64,000 nt of DNA from Companilactobacillus allii (GTDB lineage Bacteria; Bacillota; Bacilli; Lactobacillales; Lactobacillaceae): NCBI RefSeq assembly GCF_001971585.1, contig NZ_CP019323.1, positions 796,053-860,052 on the forward strand, given 5' to 3'. Both the position numbers and the translations under genes were made by a program. Shown in pieces: positions 38,567-46,746 of this stretch (its first letter is position 1; each line of letters opens with the position of its first letter). The notes under the pieces were generated by a model. It was given only the letters and a program-made list of their open reading frames with translations, was not told where the DNA came from and made no database searches.

Positions 38567-38705
38567 CTTCTGAGCATTTCCAAAAATCAGAGAGTGGAAG
38601 ATCCCTGGTAGATTCTGAGCACTGCCTAGGGAAACTAAGGTGCCACAAAGTGACGCATTAGTTTCCCGTAGCAGGCGCAGGAATCTGGGATCTGCAACTC
38701 ATTTC
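38548..38705 (+). repeat. Divergent relative of the hairpin repeat
   Basis: Starts with AGAGTGGAACAAAGCGAATA, similar to the outer arm of other copies, and repeats AATCAGAGAGTGGAA. A nested hairpin follows: AGATCCC...GGGATCT outside, GTAGATTC...GGAATCT next, and GGGAAACTAA with TTAGTTTCCC inside. It probably terminates hcrB; the transporter start is 80 bp on. Confidence 0.6.
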
Positions 38706-38787
38706 AGTCACAAAAACCACAACACAAATCATTCATTGGAAAAAAATTAAGAGAGGTTCAACCAAACTCTCTAAGGGGTGAAGCACA

Positions 38788-40014
38788 ATGACTAAAGAAA
38801 TTAATCGTTGGCAAGTTTTGATCGCATCAACTGCAATACTACTTTGTACTGGAGCCGTCTATGCTTTTAGTGTTTTTGCAGGACCATTGAGTGCTGATAA
38901 AGGATGGAGTATGGCAGAGATCATGTTAGCCTTTACCATCAATTCAGCAATCAGTCCTATCCCTATGATCTTAGGAGGATTCTTAACCGACAAGCATTTG
39001 GCCAAATGGACTATCATTGTTGGTGGACTTATGTTTGGATTAGGATTCTTTTTAACAGGATTAGTTACTAGTCCAAGTATGTTGTATCTGACTTATGGAC
39101 TCATCGGAGGACTTGGACAAGGTTTAGCATATTCTGGTTGTCTAAGTAATACTATCAAGTTATTCCCAGACAAAAAGGGACTTGCTTCAGGTATTATCAC
39201 TGCTGGAATGGGTGGAGCAGCTATCATTGCTGCACCGATTGCCAATAGCTTTATCCAAAGTCACGATGCATTATATGCATTCCGTATGTTAGGAATTTTT
39301 TATATGATCGTCGTTGCCATTGCAAGTTTCTTTATTAAAGAAGCACCAGTGGGATTCAAACCAGCAGGTTTTAATCCTCCAGAGAGACATGGCAAAGGAC
39401 TACCTAATAAGAACTGGATTGCGATGCTTAAGACACCATATTTCTATTTAATTTTCTTGATGTTGTTTACAGGTGCCTTTTCTGGTTTGATGATTGCATC
39501 TAATGCCGCAGTTATTGGACAACAAATGTTCAAGTTGACTGCTGGTACAGCAGCACTTTATGTAAGTCTTTATTCATTAAGTAACTGTGCAGGACGTGTT
39601 GTTTGGGGCAGTGTTTCTGATAAAGTAGGCCGTAATAATGCGTTGAATATTATTCTAGGTGTTATCGTATTGGCATTTATTGTCTTAGTTACAGTGTCAT
39701 CACAAGCCGGATTTGCAATTGGAATCATTGTTTTGGGATTATGCTTTGGTGGAGTAATGGGAGTATTCCCACCACTTGTAATTGAGAACTATGGACCACT
39801 TAACCAAGGTGTTAACTATGGAATAATCTTCTGTGGATATTCAGGAGCAGCATTCTTTGGACCAAAAGTTGCCGCTAATATGGCCGCAGCCAATGGTGGA
39901 GATTTCTCAAAGGCATTCTATGTTGCTATTGCCGTTGCACTAGTTGGTTTAGTTCTTAATATAATTTATATTCAATTGAAGAAAAGAGAATCCGCCGAAG
40001 CAGTTACTGCATAA
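38788..40014 (+). CDS. OFA-type MFS transporter
   Basis: Twelve-helix major facilitator protein of 408 residues of the oxalate/formate antiporter group. Typical are INRWQVLIASTAILLCTGAV, YAFSVFAGPLSADKGW, YGLIGGLGQGLAYSG and GRVVWGSVSDKVGRNNA. Substrates of this group are small organic acids. Located directly behind the hcrAB-like genes, it could carry their aromatic acid substrate or product, which is inference from position. GGGGTG precedes the ATG. A strong terminator follows. Confidence 0.88.
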   Translation: MTKEINRWQVLIASTAILLCTGAVYAFSVFAGPLSADKGWSMAEIMLAFTINSAISPIPMILGGFLTDKHLAKWTIIVGGLMFGLGFFLTGLVTSPSMLYLTYGLIGGLGQGLAYSGCLSNTIKLFPDKKGLASGIITAGMGGAAIIAAPIANSFIQSHDALYAFRMLGIFYMIVVAIASFFIKEAPVGFKPAGFNPPERHGKGLPNKNWIAMLKTPYFYLIFLMLFTGAFSGLMIASNAAVIGQQMFKLTAGTAALYVSLYSLSNCAGRVVWGSVSDKVGRNNALNIILGVIVLAFIVLVTVSSQAGFAIGIIVLGLCFGGVMGVFPPLVIENYGPLNQGVNYGIIFCGYSGAAFFGPKVAANMAAANGGDFSKAFYVAIAVALVGLVLNIIYIQLKKRESAEAVTA

Positions 40015-40025
40015 AAGTGGATATT

Positions 40026-40083
40026 AAAAGTGCTAGATAGTTTATCGGGAGTTGTTCTCGATTAATTATCTAGCACTTTTTTA
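40026..40083 (+). terminator. Terminator of the MFS gene
   Basis: Outer stem AAAAGTGCTAGATA with complement, an inner ATCGGGAG/TTCTCGAT stem, then a T-run. Confidence 0.9.
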
Positions 40084-40176
40084 GATTTTATTTATTGGTT
40101 TAACCAACAGGTATACTATAACGATATAGTGTCCTGATAAAAAATTAATTAAAGCTCAATTACAAGAGGGTAGAAA

Positions 40177-40908
40177 ATGAATAATATATATGATAATGAC
40201 AAGTTCTTTGAGAAGTACAGCAAGATGAATCGCAGTATAAATGGATTATCTGGAGCTGGTGAGTGGAGTACATTGAAGCCTATGTTACCCGATTTCACTA
40301 ATAAGGATGTGCTTGATTTGGGATGTGGATATGGATGGATAGACAGATATGCTGTTGAGAATAATGCCAGAAGCGTTCTTGGCGTTGATTTGTCTGAAAA
40401 GATGCTGGCCGTGGCCAAGGAAAAGACGGAAACAGACAAAATTGACTATATCAAAGGTGATATTTCTCAAATTGACTTTGAAGATAATCGCTTTGACATA
40501 GTTATAAGTTCCTTGGCACTTCATTATGTGGAGTCTTTTAGTTATTTAATCAAAAAGATTAGTAAGTATCTGAAGCCAAATGGAATATTAATATTTTCAG
40601 TCGAGCATCCAATTTTTACAGCACAGGGTAGTGAAGAATGGAACTATGATGAAAATGGTAATATAAAAGACTTCCCGGTTGATAATTATTTTAAAGAGGG
40701 CAAACGAGAGACGGATTTCTTGGGTGAAACGGTAGTGAAGTATCACAAAACTCTGACGACTTATCTTGATGGATTATTAACTAGTGGCTTTAGGCTCAAT
40801 CGAGTTGTCGAACCAATGCCACCAAAAAATATGATGGATATACCAGGGATGAAAGATGAATTACGCCGTCCAATGATGTTAATAATCTCGGCAACAAATA
40901 TTAAGTAG
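40177..40908 (+). CDS. Class I SAM-dependent methyltransferase
   Basis: Methyltransferase of 243 residues. Motif I is DVLDLGCGYGWIDRY (about 45-59), motif II VLGVDLSEKMLAVA, motif IV DIVISSLALHYVE near residue 110, and KPNGILIFSVEHP near 135. The substrate is unknown; close relatives are annotated only as UbiE/type 11 methyltransferases. GAGGG precedes the ATG. It is followed 73 bp on by a DUF2316 gene with its own ribosome site. Confidence 0.92.
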   Translation: MNNIYDNDKFFEKYSKMNRSINGLSGAGEWSTLKPMLPDFTNKDVLDLGCGYGWIDRYAVENNARSVLGVDLSEKMLAVAKEKTETDKIDYIKGDISQIDFEDNRFDIVISSLALHYVESFSYLIKKISKYLKPNGILIFSVEHPIFTAQGSEEWNYDENGNIKDFPVDNYFKEGKRETDFLGETVVKYHKTLTTYLDGLLTSGFRLNRVVEPMPPKNMMDIPGMKDELRRPMMLIISATNIK

Positions 40909-40981
40909 CTTTTTCTTGAAAAATCATTCTCTTAAGCCTAATATGTTCCCTTAATAATTAAAAGTTACTGGAGGAACTAAT

Positions 40982-41281
40982 ATGTCCTTAACTAATGAAC
41001 AACGAGTTTCAACTGTTAGAGAGTTTCATGAGAATTTAGAAATTTCAGGATTGACCTTTACTCAGATGGCAGACGACTTGGGTACTACTGCAAAAGTAAT
41101 AGAAGATATCTTGAATTTGAATGTTGAAAAAATTGAAGATCCTTGGATTCTGAGGAATTATTTGATTAAAAAAATTATTTCTTTGAACAAGGAACCAGTA
41201 CCATTCACGGCTTTAGCCGGAGATTATCATGACTATTGGTTCCTAAATTCCAAGCTGATCGATAAGGAAAAAGTAGTTTAA
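40982..41281 (+). CDS. DUF2316 family protein
   Basis: A 99-residue protein. SLTNEQRVSTVREFHENLEI, FTQMADDLGTTAKVIEDIL and PWILRNYLIKKI match the DUF2316 family, whose middle part looks like a helix-turn-helix (residues 24-44). KEPVPFTALAGDYHDYWFLN is a conserved end. No function is known. GGAGG precedes the ATG and a terminator follows. Confidence 0.85.
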   Translation: MSLTNEQRVSTVREFHENLEISGLTFTQMADDLGTTAKVIEDILNLNVEKIEDPWILRNYLIKKIISLNKEPVPFTALAGDYHDYWFLNSKLIDKEKVV

Positions 41282-41285
41282 CTTA

Positions 41286-41330
41286 AAAACAACCAATATT
41301 TACGTGAGTAAATATTGGTTGTTTTGCTTT
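41286..41330. terminator. Bidirectional terminator
   Basis: A perfect 18-bp stem AAAACAACCAATATTTAC with complement and loop GTGA, between convergent genes. The loop region resembles the TTTACGTGAGTAAA core of some repeat copies. Confidence 0.92.
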
Positions 41331-41338
41331 TGCATATA

Positions 41339-42181
41339 TTATTTAGGTAAATTTATGCCGGCTGAATTCAAAGCCGTTAGGTATTTTTTCATCAGCACAT
41401 TTTTAACATTGAATTGTTCACCATGCTTAGTGAAAGCTACGATTTGGATAACCAGAGTACCGTCGTTTAGATTCGAGAAACCTAAAATTGATGGTTTTTG
41501 TGTTATTTTCAATGATTTCAAATCAAGACCCTTGTCCACATGTTCGATAACTTGCTTGATGTTGTCAAATGGTGAATCACTGGAAACTGGTATCTCGATC
41601 AATGCTCGCATATCGTTTCTTGAGAGGTTGCTTACTACGGTGATGTTGCGGTTGGGAATAAAGTTAAGCGTTCCATCGACACTTTTAAGTTGTGTAGTTC
41701 GAATCCCAACGTATGTGACTGTGCCTTCAATTCCATTGATATTGATGTAGTCACCAACACTGATCTGTTGTTCCAATAAAATAAAGAAGCCATTGACCAT
41801 GTCGGAAACAAAGCCCTGAGCACCAAGTCCAATTGCCAAACTGAATATTCCGGCACCAGCGATCAAGGTCCCAACGGGTATGCCGATTGCTGAAAGAATC
41901 GCATAGATCCAAAAGAATAACAGAATATATTTGAAAATATTGAGTACGATCGTGTAAATCGTATTCATTTTATTTTGTGAAATTGGACTTTTACTCAAGT
42001 TCAAATTGCTCTTGAACAGGTGTCTAATTATCTTTTTGCCAATCCAATTTATCAAAAGTAAGACTAGCGTTAGTAGAATCAATTGTGTTATTACTGAGAT
42101 GACATGTTGTGCTAAACTTTCCCAGTCGAATTTAAATAGTAAGTTCTTAATGAATTTGTTGAGATTTACGGTAAGTTGCAA
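41339..42181 (-). CDS. MscS family mechanosensitive channel
   Basis: Small-conductance mechanosensitive channel of 280 residues that releases solutes on hypo-osmotic shock. Two or three helices are at about 25-140, the pore helix being IAGAGIFSLAIGLGAQGFVSDMVNG, then the beta domain EQQISVGDYININGIEGTVTYVGIR. The start is a TTG after AAAGGA. It is divergent from the flavin operon at 42379. Confidence 0.92.
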   Translation of the reverse strand: MQLTVNLNKFIKNLLFKFDWESLAQHVISVITQLILLTLVLLLINWIGKKIIRHLFKSNLNLSKSPISQNKMNTIYTIVLNIFKYILLFFWIYAILSAIGIPVGTLIAGAGIFSLAIGLGAQGFVSDMVNGFFILLEQQISVGDYININGIEGTVTYVGIRTTQLKSVDGTLNFIPNRNITVVSNLSRNDMRALIEIPVSSDSPFDNIKQVIEHVDKGLDLKSLKITQKPSILGFSNLNDGTLVIQIVAFTKHGEQFNVKNVLMKKYLTALNSAGINLPK

Positions 42182-42281
42182 GGTAAGGGTCCTTTCTTTA
42201 TTTCTAGTATATTTAATTCATTATTTTTGAGAAGAATTCCAATAGTTAAAATCTATTATATAAATTACTATATATAAATCC

Positions 42282-42307
42282 TGAAAGCGATTGCATATGT
42301 GTATAAT
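42282..42307 (+). promoter_or_regulatory. cre-like site and promoter of the flavinylation operon
   Basis: TGAAAGCGATTGCA (42282-42295) fits the CcpA operator consensus with one weak position. TATAAT (42302-42307) just downstream is a consensus -10, and the cre overlaps the -35 region, so repression in glucose is expected. Confidence 0.55.
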
Positions 42308-42378
42308 TAATATTAAAATTAAGATTGTGAAGAAAATTGCAATTCTTATTTGTGACATTGATCAATGGGAGGTTATTT

Positions 42379-42942
42379 ATGAAAATTGAAGCCATCGTGG
42401 GCTCAAACAAAAAGTTATCATATAATCGTAAACTATTACAGTTTATCAGTAAACACTTTACTGACGATGAAATTCATATTAATGAAATAAAAGATATTCC
42501 GATGTTCAATGAAAATTACCCAACTGGTAATGATGATAATTATGATCCAGAGTTAATCACAGAATTAGCTAAGAGACTTACTGAGGCAGACGCCATAATC
42601 ATTGGTTGTCCAGAATATAATCATTCTGTACCATCAGCACTTAAGAGCGTTATCGAATGGTTATCGTATAGGATTCACCCGCTTAGTGGTAAGCCAGTTA
42701 TGATCGTGGGTGCTTCTATTCATCCCCAAGGTTCATCAAGATCGCAGACTCATTTGCGTGAAATACTAGATTCACCTGGAGTTAATGCTGAAGTGTTCCC
42801 AGGAAATGAGTTCTTTTTAGGAACTGCTAAAAAGTCCTTTGATGAAAATGGTGACTTGATCAATCCAGGAACTGTAGCGTTTCTAGAGAAATGTTTCTCA
42901 GGATTCAGACTATATTCAGAAGAAATCCATAAGTTCAAATAA
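42379..42942 (+). CDS. NADPH-dependent FMN reductase
   Basis: Flavodoxin-like FMN reductase of 187 residues, paralogous to the one at 35520 and to the N-terminal domains at 36143 and 42964. Loops are [38 protein letters not shown] and [18 protein letters not shown]. The start at 42379 follows GGGAGG; an in-frame upstream start at 42337 lacks a site. First gene of a three-gene operon with the PAS/flavinylation-motif protein and ApbE. Confidence 0.88.
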   Translation: MKIEAIVGSNKKLSYNRKLLQFISKHFTDDEIHINEIKDIPMFNENYPTGNDDNYDPELITELAKRLTEADAIIIGCPEYNHSVPSALKSVIEWLSYRIHPLSGKPVMIVGASIHPQGSSRSQTHLREILDSPGVNAEVFPGNEFFLGTAKKSFDENGDLINPGTVAFLEKCFSGFRLYSEEIHKFK

Positions 42943-42963
42943 TACAGAAAGGAAGTTAATTTT

Positions 42964-44094
42964 ATGAAACTTGTTGCTATTGTTGGTACTAACGCAGACT
43001 TTTCATATAATCGTATTTTATTACAATATATGAAATGGCATTTTAGAATGTCTGCTGATATCGAAATATTAGAAGTTAAGAAATTACCACCATTCAACGA
43101 AGATTTACCAGATAAAGAACAAACTGAAGTTTGGCGGTTCAATACTAAGATAAATAACGCCGATGGAGTAATTATTGCGACACCAGAATACGATCACTCC
43201 ATTCCTGCAGCTTTGAAGAGTGGACTAGAATGGTTGTCATTCAATCGCGACATTATGAAAAAAAAGCCTGTTATGATCGTGGGTGTTTCATATGGAACAC
43301 AGGGTACATCCCGTGCCCAGCAACAATTACGACAGATGTTACTTTCACCTGATTTGAATTCTAATGTTCTACCAGGTAATGAGGTGTTGATTGGTAATGC
43401 GGCCAAAGTTTTTGATAAGAATGGCTTTGTGACTGATATCAATATTGTTCACAACCTTGAAAACAGTTTTACGGCATTTAATAAATTTGTAAAATCAAAT
43501 ATGCGTTATTTAGAAGAGGGAGACGATAACATGACTGAACCACATATTAGCAGTGATGCGTTGATCAAGTTCCGCACCGGTAGTTTGAGTATTAAAGAGA
43601 TCCAACAGATTTTCAATACTTTACCATTTGAGATTGATTTCATTGATGCAAATGATAATTTTGCATATTTCTCAGATAAACCCAATCGTGAGCATGTTCG
43701 TCATACAGCAGAGATCGGAGAACCCGTTCAACAATGTCATCCGCCAAAGGTATGGCCAATCGTTAAGGGAATACTAGATAGTTTCAAATTGGGAACAAGT
43801 GATCATGTTGAGCGTTGCTTACCATTGAATGGCCACAAGGTGTGGATCAATTACTTTGCAGTTCGAGATGAATTCGGCAAGTATCTTGGTACTATGGAAT
43901 TCACTGGTAACGTAGGCCACTTAGTGAGCTTGGTTCAAGAAGGCAAGTTTGATGGTTTTCCTGATGCAACAACAGGTGCTTCAAAGCATGACGACTCTGA
44001 TGACTCAGAAGAACAAAGTGGCCCAACGCCTCAAGTTGATGCAACAACAGGTGCTTCAGAACATGATGATGAAAGTGCTGATAAAACTGAGTAA
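42964..44094 (+). CDS. FMN reductase-PAS fusion with two C-terminal flavinylation motifs
   Basis: Protein of 376 residues. Residues 1-185 are an FMN reductase domain ([37 protein letters not shown]). Residues about 190-325 are a PAS-like domain of the DUF438-associated type (LIKFRTGSLSIKEIQQIF, FEIDFIDANDNFAYFSD). The acidic tail holds DATTGAS twice (334-340 and 359-365), both fitting the ApbE target motif D-x-x-(S/T)-G-A-(S/T). An ApbE gene follows two bases on. An ATG at codon 190, with GAGGGAG before it, could also start a separate PAS-tail protein. No signal peptide. Proposed role: an electron-carrier protein with covalent FMN on a flexible tail; inference. Confidence 0.8.
   Translation: MKLVAIVGTNADFSYNRILLQYMKWHFRMSADIEILEVKKLPPFNEDLPDKEQTEVWRFNTKINNADGVIIATPEYDHSIPAALKSGLEWLSFNRDIMKKKPVMIVGVSYGTQGTSRAQQQLRQMLLSPDLNSNVLPGNEVLIGNAAKVFDKNGFVTDINIVHNLENSFTAFNKFVKSNMRYLEEGDDNMTEPHISSDALIKFRTGSLSIKEIQQIFNTLPFEIDFIDANDNFAYFSDKPNREHVRHTAEIGEPVQQCHPPKVWPIVKGILDSFKLGTSDHVERCLPLNGHKVWINYFAVRDEFGKYLGTMEFTGNVGHLVSLVQEGKFDGFPDATTGASKHDDSDDSEEQSGPTPQVDATTGASEHDDESADKTE
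43511..43533 (+). promoter_or_regulatory. Possible internal ribosome binding site inside the fusion gene
   Basis: GAAGAGGGAGACGATAAC stands directly before an in-frame ATG at 43531 (codon 190), exactly at the border between the FMN reductase and PAS domains. It looks like the ribosome site of a formerly separate gene, and may still give a shorter product of 187 residues. Confidence 0.5.
43963..44091 (+). repeat. 75-bp tandem duplication coding the two flavinylation motifs
   Basis: The 21 bases coding DATTGAS are identical at 43963 and 44038, followed in both by a CATGA-GA acidic stretch. The unit length is 75 bp (25 codons), so the second motif probably arose by recent in-frame duplication. 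Confidence 0.75.
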
Positions 44095-44096
44095 TT

Positions 44097-45038
44097 ATGA
44101 TTGATAATCTTATTCAACACAGAATACATAAGACTGGCTATGCACTAGGGACTAATATTTCGTTAACGACATTTGGAACTTTGAACAGCTTTGGAGTCGA
44201 TGAAGCTTTTAAATTAATTCAAAGATACGAAGATCTATTAACAGTTAATCGTGGTCACTCAGAGATGATGTCGGTCAATAAGTCCGCAGGATTAGATCCA
44301 GTGCAAGTTTCAAATGCTACGTATTCATTAGTTAAAACAGCAATGAAATATAGTCGTCAAAACTTTGGATTCAATGCAGCAATTGGACCACTAGTCAAAC
44401 TTTGGAAGATAGGATTCGTTGGAGCCAATATTCCTAGTGATGATGATATAAAGAAAAGAATGCGACTAATCGATCCGAGTGATGTTGAATTAGACGACGT
44501 CAAACAGTCAGTATTTCTACATAAGTCAGGGATGGAGCTAGATCTTGGTGGTATTGCCAAAGGGTATATTGCCGATAGAATCAGAGACCTGTGGCATTCA
44601 TTAGGCATTGATAGAGGAATTATTGACCTAGGCGGTAATGTCTTATTCGTTGGAGATAGTCCCAATCAAGCAAACCATAAGTGGATCGTTGGCGTACAAG
44701 ATCCCACGAGTAAACGCGGTGAGACCATTGAAAATATCCAAATAGGCGAGTGTTCAGCCGTAACAAGTGGTATTTATGAACGATTCTTAGAGATAGATGG
44801 CAAAAAATATCATCACGTCATTGACCCAAGAACCGGATATCCACTAAAAACTGATCTAGCAGCCGTCACAGTCTTTGTTAAGAATTCCATTGAAGGTGAA
44901 TTAGAAGCCAAACGATTGTTTTTCAACAACGGACCAATTCCCAATTGGGGAGCTGATAATGACGATTTGTATGGCGCTGTTTTAGTTTATCAAGATGGAC
45001 ACTTTACAACATTGAAGAGCGTAACAGAACGCGAATAA
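44097..45038 (+). CDS. apbE: FAD:protein FMN transferase (ApbE), cytosolic type
   Basis: Second flavin transferase of the window, 313 residues, without signal peptide. Motifs are IGPLVKLWKIGFVG, LDLGGIAKGYIADRI, GIIDLGGNVLFVG, AVTSGIYERFL and HHVIDPRTGYPLKTD. It starts two bases after the fusion gene that carries two DATTGAS motifs, so that protein is the likely client. The last residues SVTERE are encoded by the outer arm of the hairpin repeat that forms its terminator; the same tail is found on the unrelated cyclophilin at 46747. Confidence 0.93.
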   Translation: MIDNLIQHRIHKTGYALGTNISLTTFGTLNSFGVDEAFKLIQRYEDLLTVNRGHSEMMSVNKSAGLDPVQVSNATYSLVKTAMKYSRQNFGFNAAIGPLVKLWKIGFVGANIPSDDDIKKRMRLIDPSDVELDDVKQSVFLHKSGMELDLGGIAKGYIADRIRDLWHSLGIDRGIIDLGGNVLFVGDSPNQANHKWIVGVQDPTSKRGETIENIQIGECSAVTSGIYERFLEIDGKKYHHVIDPRTGYPLKTDLAAVTVFVKNSIEGELEAKRLFFNNGPIPNWGADNDDLYGAVLVYQDGHFTTLKSVTERE

Positions 45039-45145
45039 TTTCCGAGTATTAGCACAAAAAATGGGGCCTTCACGAAAGTGAAGACCCTATTTTTTATGCT
45101 AAACGGAAGAAATTGCGTTCTGTTACGCGTTTGCGAAGCAAACAG
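45016..45145 (+). repeat. Intergenic hairpin repeat copy overlapping apbE
   Basis: Outer arm GAGCGTAACAGAACGC (45017-45032) pairs perfectly over 14 bp with GCGTTCTGTTACGC near 45113-45126. Middle arms TTTCCG and CGGAAG; inner hairpin AAAATGGGGCCTTCACG with GTGAAGACCCTATTTT. The small hairpin GTTTGCGAAGCAAAC follows at about 45,127-45,141. Confidence 0.85.
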
Positions 45146-45209
45146 AAGCAAAGATATTATTTGAACCCGAGTTTGAATTTGAACTCAAAATCATTATAGA
45201 AACAAGTAC

Positions 45210-46193
45210 TTAATAAGTACGAGCCCCCATCAACTTATGTGGAAGGTAAGGCGACTCTAATAATTCAATATCCTCATCGGTTAAAGTGACGTCTAATGCC
45301 TTTACTGCACCGTCTAAGTGATTTGATTTGGTAGCGCCAACAATTGGTGCTACGACTTGTTTCTTCTGTAACAACCAAGCTAGTGCGATTTGAACCCTAT
45401 CAACATTATGCTTTTGAGCAATTTCGCCAACTCTATCAACAATAATTTTGTCTTGAGCTTCAGTGTTATCGTATTTGGCTTTAGCGATATTATCTGTTTC
45501 AGCACGTTTGGTGCTGGCGGTCCAGTCTCTTGCTAAACGACCGGATGCTAAGGGACTATAAGGTGTTACGGCAATATTTTCTTCTTCACAAAGTGGTAAC
45601 ATCTCACGTTCCTCTTCACGATACAAAAGATTCAAGTGGTCTTGCATTGAAACAAACTGAGCAAAGCCATTTGCTTTGGCGATTGCATTTGCCTTTTCAA
45701 ATTGCCAAGAATACATAGCAGAAGCACCGATATAACGTGCTTTACCAGATTTAACAACATCATTTAGAGCACACATTGTTTCTTCAATGGGAGTGTTAAA
45801 ATCCCATCTATGAATTATATATAAGTCAACATAGTCCATTTGAAGACGTGCCAAACTACGATCGATTTGTGACAGAATAGCCTTTCTTGAAAGTCCAGAC
45901 ATATTAGGCTTATCACTGCTATCAAAGAATACTTTAGTTGCGACTACTAGTTCATCACGATTCTTGTCCTTTAACGCATTACCCAAATGGTGCTCACTCA
46001 TACCATTGGAATAAGTATTAGCAGTGTCAAAAAAGTTGATGCCTAGATCTAGTGCGTGTTCAACGATTTTTTTGCTGTCCTCTTGTCCAATTGACCATGG
46101 AAATTGACCCTTTCCCGGTGTTCCAAATCCCATAGTTCCTAAGCAGATTCTCGAGACATCTAATCCGGTATTGCCAAGTTTTGTATATTCCAT
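45210..46193 (-). CDS. Aldo/keto reductase
   Basis: Aldo/keto reductase of 327 residues of the YccK/YdhF-like larger subgroup. The tetrad lies in FFDTANTYSNG (D, Y), VVATKVFF (K) and LYIIHRWD (H); the cofactor-binding segment near residue 275 is LLQKKQVVAPIVGATKSNHL. Substrate unknown. AAAGGGGG precedes the ATG and a cre-like site lies just upstream. Confidence 0.93.
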   Translation of the reverse strand: MEYTKLGNTGLDVSRICLGTMGFGTPGKGQFPWSIGQEDSKKIVEHALDLGINFFDTANTYSNGMSEHHLGNALKDKNRDELVVATKVFFDSSDKPNMSGLSRKAILSQIDRSLARLQMDYVDLYIIHRWDFNTPIEETMCALNDVVKSGKARYIGASAMYSWQFEKANAIAKANGFAQFVSMQDHLNLLYREEEREMLPLCEEENIAVTPYSPLASGRLARDWTASTKRAETDNIAKAKYDNTEAQDKIIVDRVGEIAQKHNVDRVQIALAWLLQKKQVVAPIVGATKSNHLDGAVKALDVTLTDEDIELLESPYLPHKLMGARTY

Positions 46194-46212
46194 TTAAAAT
46201 CCCCCTTTAAAG

Positions 46213-46226
46213 TTAAAACGCTTTCA
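46213..46226. promoter_or_regulatory. cre-like site upstream of the aldo/keto reductase
   Basis: TTAAAACGCTTTCA (complement TGAAAGCGTTTTAA) is close to the CcpA operator consensus and lies 20 to 33 bp before the start codon. Confidence 0.5.
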
Positions 46227-46358
46227 TAATATATTTTACTCATTTTACCATTTTTAGCACCATTATAATGATAGAATTATGGTCACAATCAAATATGTTT
46301 CATTTGGAGAATTTGGTGCTATATTTGCATTAGAACCTGAAAGTTGAAGGAACACGAT

Positions 46359-46667
46359 ATGAAAACAAGAGATGAAAAAGTACAAACGATGATGGATCAA
46401 ATCAGTACTGCATACTCTGATAGTCAAGTTAAAAAGAGTCCAGAAGCTATGGAACTATTATTCAACTCAGCCAAAGAATTGGATAAGACGAATGATTATA
46501 GTTTGGTTGCGACAAAATTATGTAAAAAAATCACCTATTATTCATTTGAACATCCAAAGGATGGGTTAAATGCCTTGATAGTGTTGTATCACCAGATCAA
46601 AGGCTACGCTACTAAATACGATGGAATAGCTCTTGCAGCAATGATGCTTCCAGTTTGGTTTGGTTAA
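46359..46667 (+). CDS. Probable orphan bacteriocin immunity protein
   Basis: A 102-residue, helix-rich, soluble protein. The pattern AYSDSQVKKSPEAMELLFNS, AKELDKTNDYSLVATKLCKK and a C-terminal end IALAAMMLPVWFG resembles four-helix class IIa-type immunity proteins found without a bacteriocin in many lactobacilli. Those bind the mannose-PTS receptor when a bacteriocin attacks. No bacteriocin precursor with a double-glycine leader is seen nearby. The start at 46359 follows GAAGGA. The family call is by general resemblance and uncertain. Confidence 0.5.
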   Translation: MKTRDEKVQTMMDQISTAYSDSQVKKSPEAMELLFNSAKELDKTNDYSLVATKLCKKITYYSFEHPKDGLNALIVLYHQIKGYATKYDGIALAAMMLPVWFG

Positions 46668-46746
46668 AAGTCGTTAAATAGGCCATATTGATGTATTTTG
46701 TTATAATTAATTATGAAAAAAATAGAAGTTTGAGAGGAATAAATAA

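Noticed and set aside
41304-41750. Open frame of 148 codons on the + strand
   Set aside because: It is antisense to the mscS gene, lacks a ribosome site and resembles no protein.
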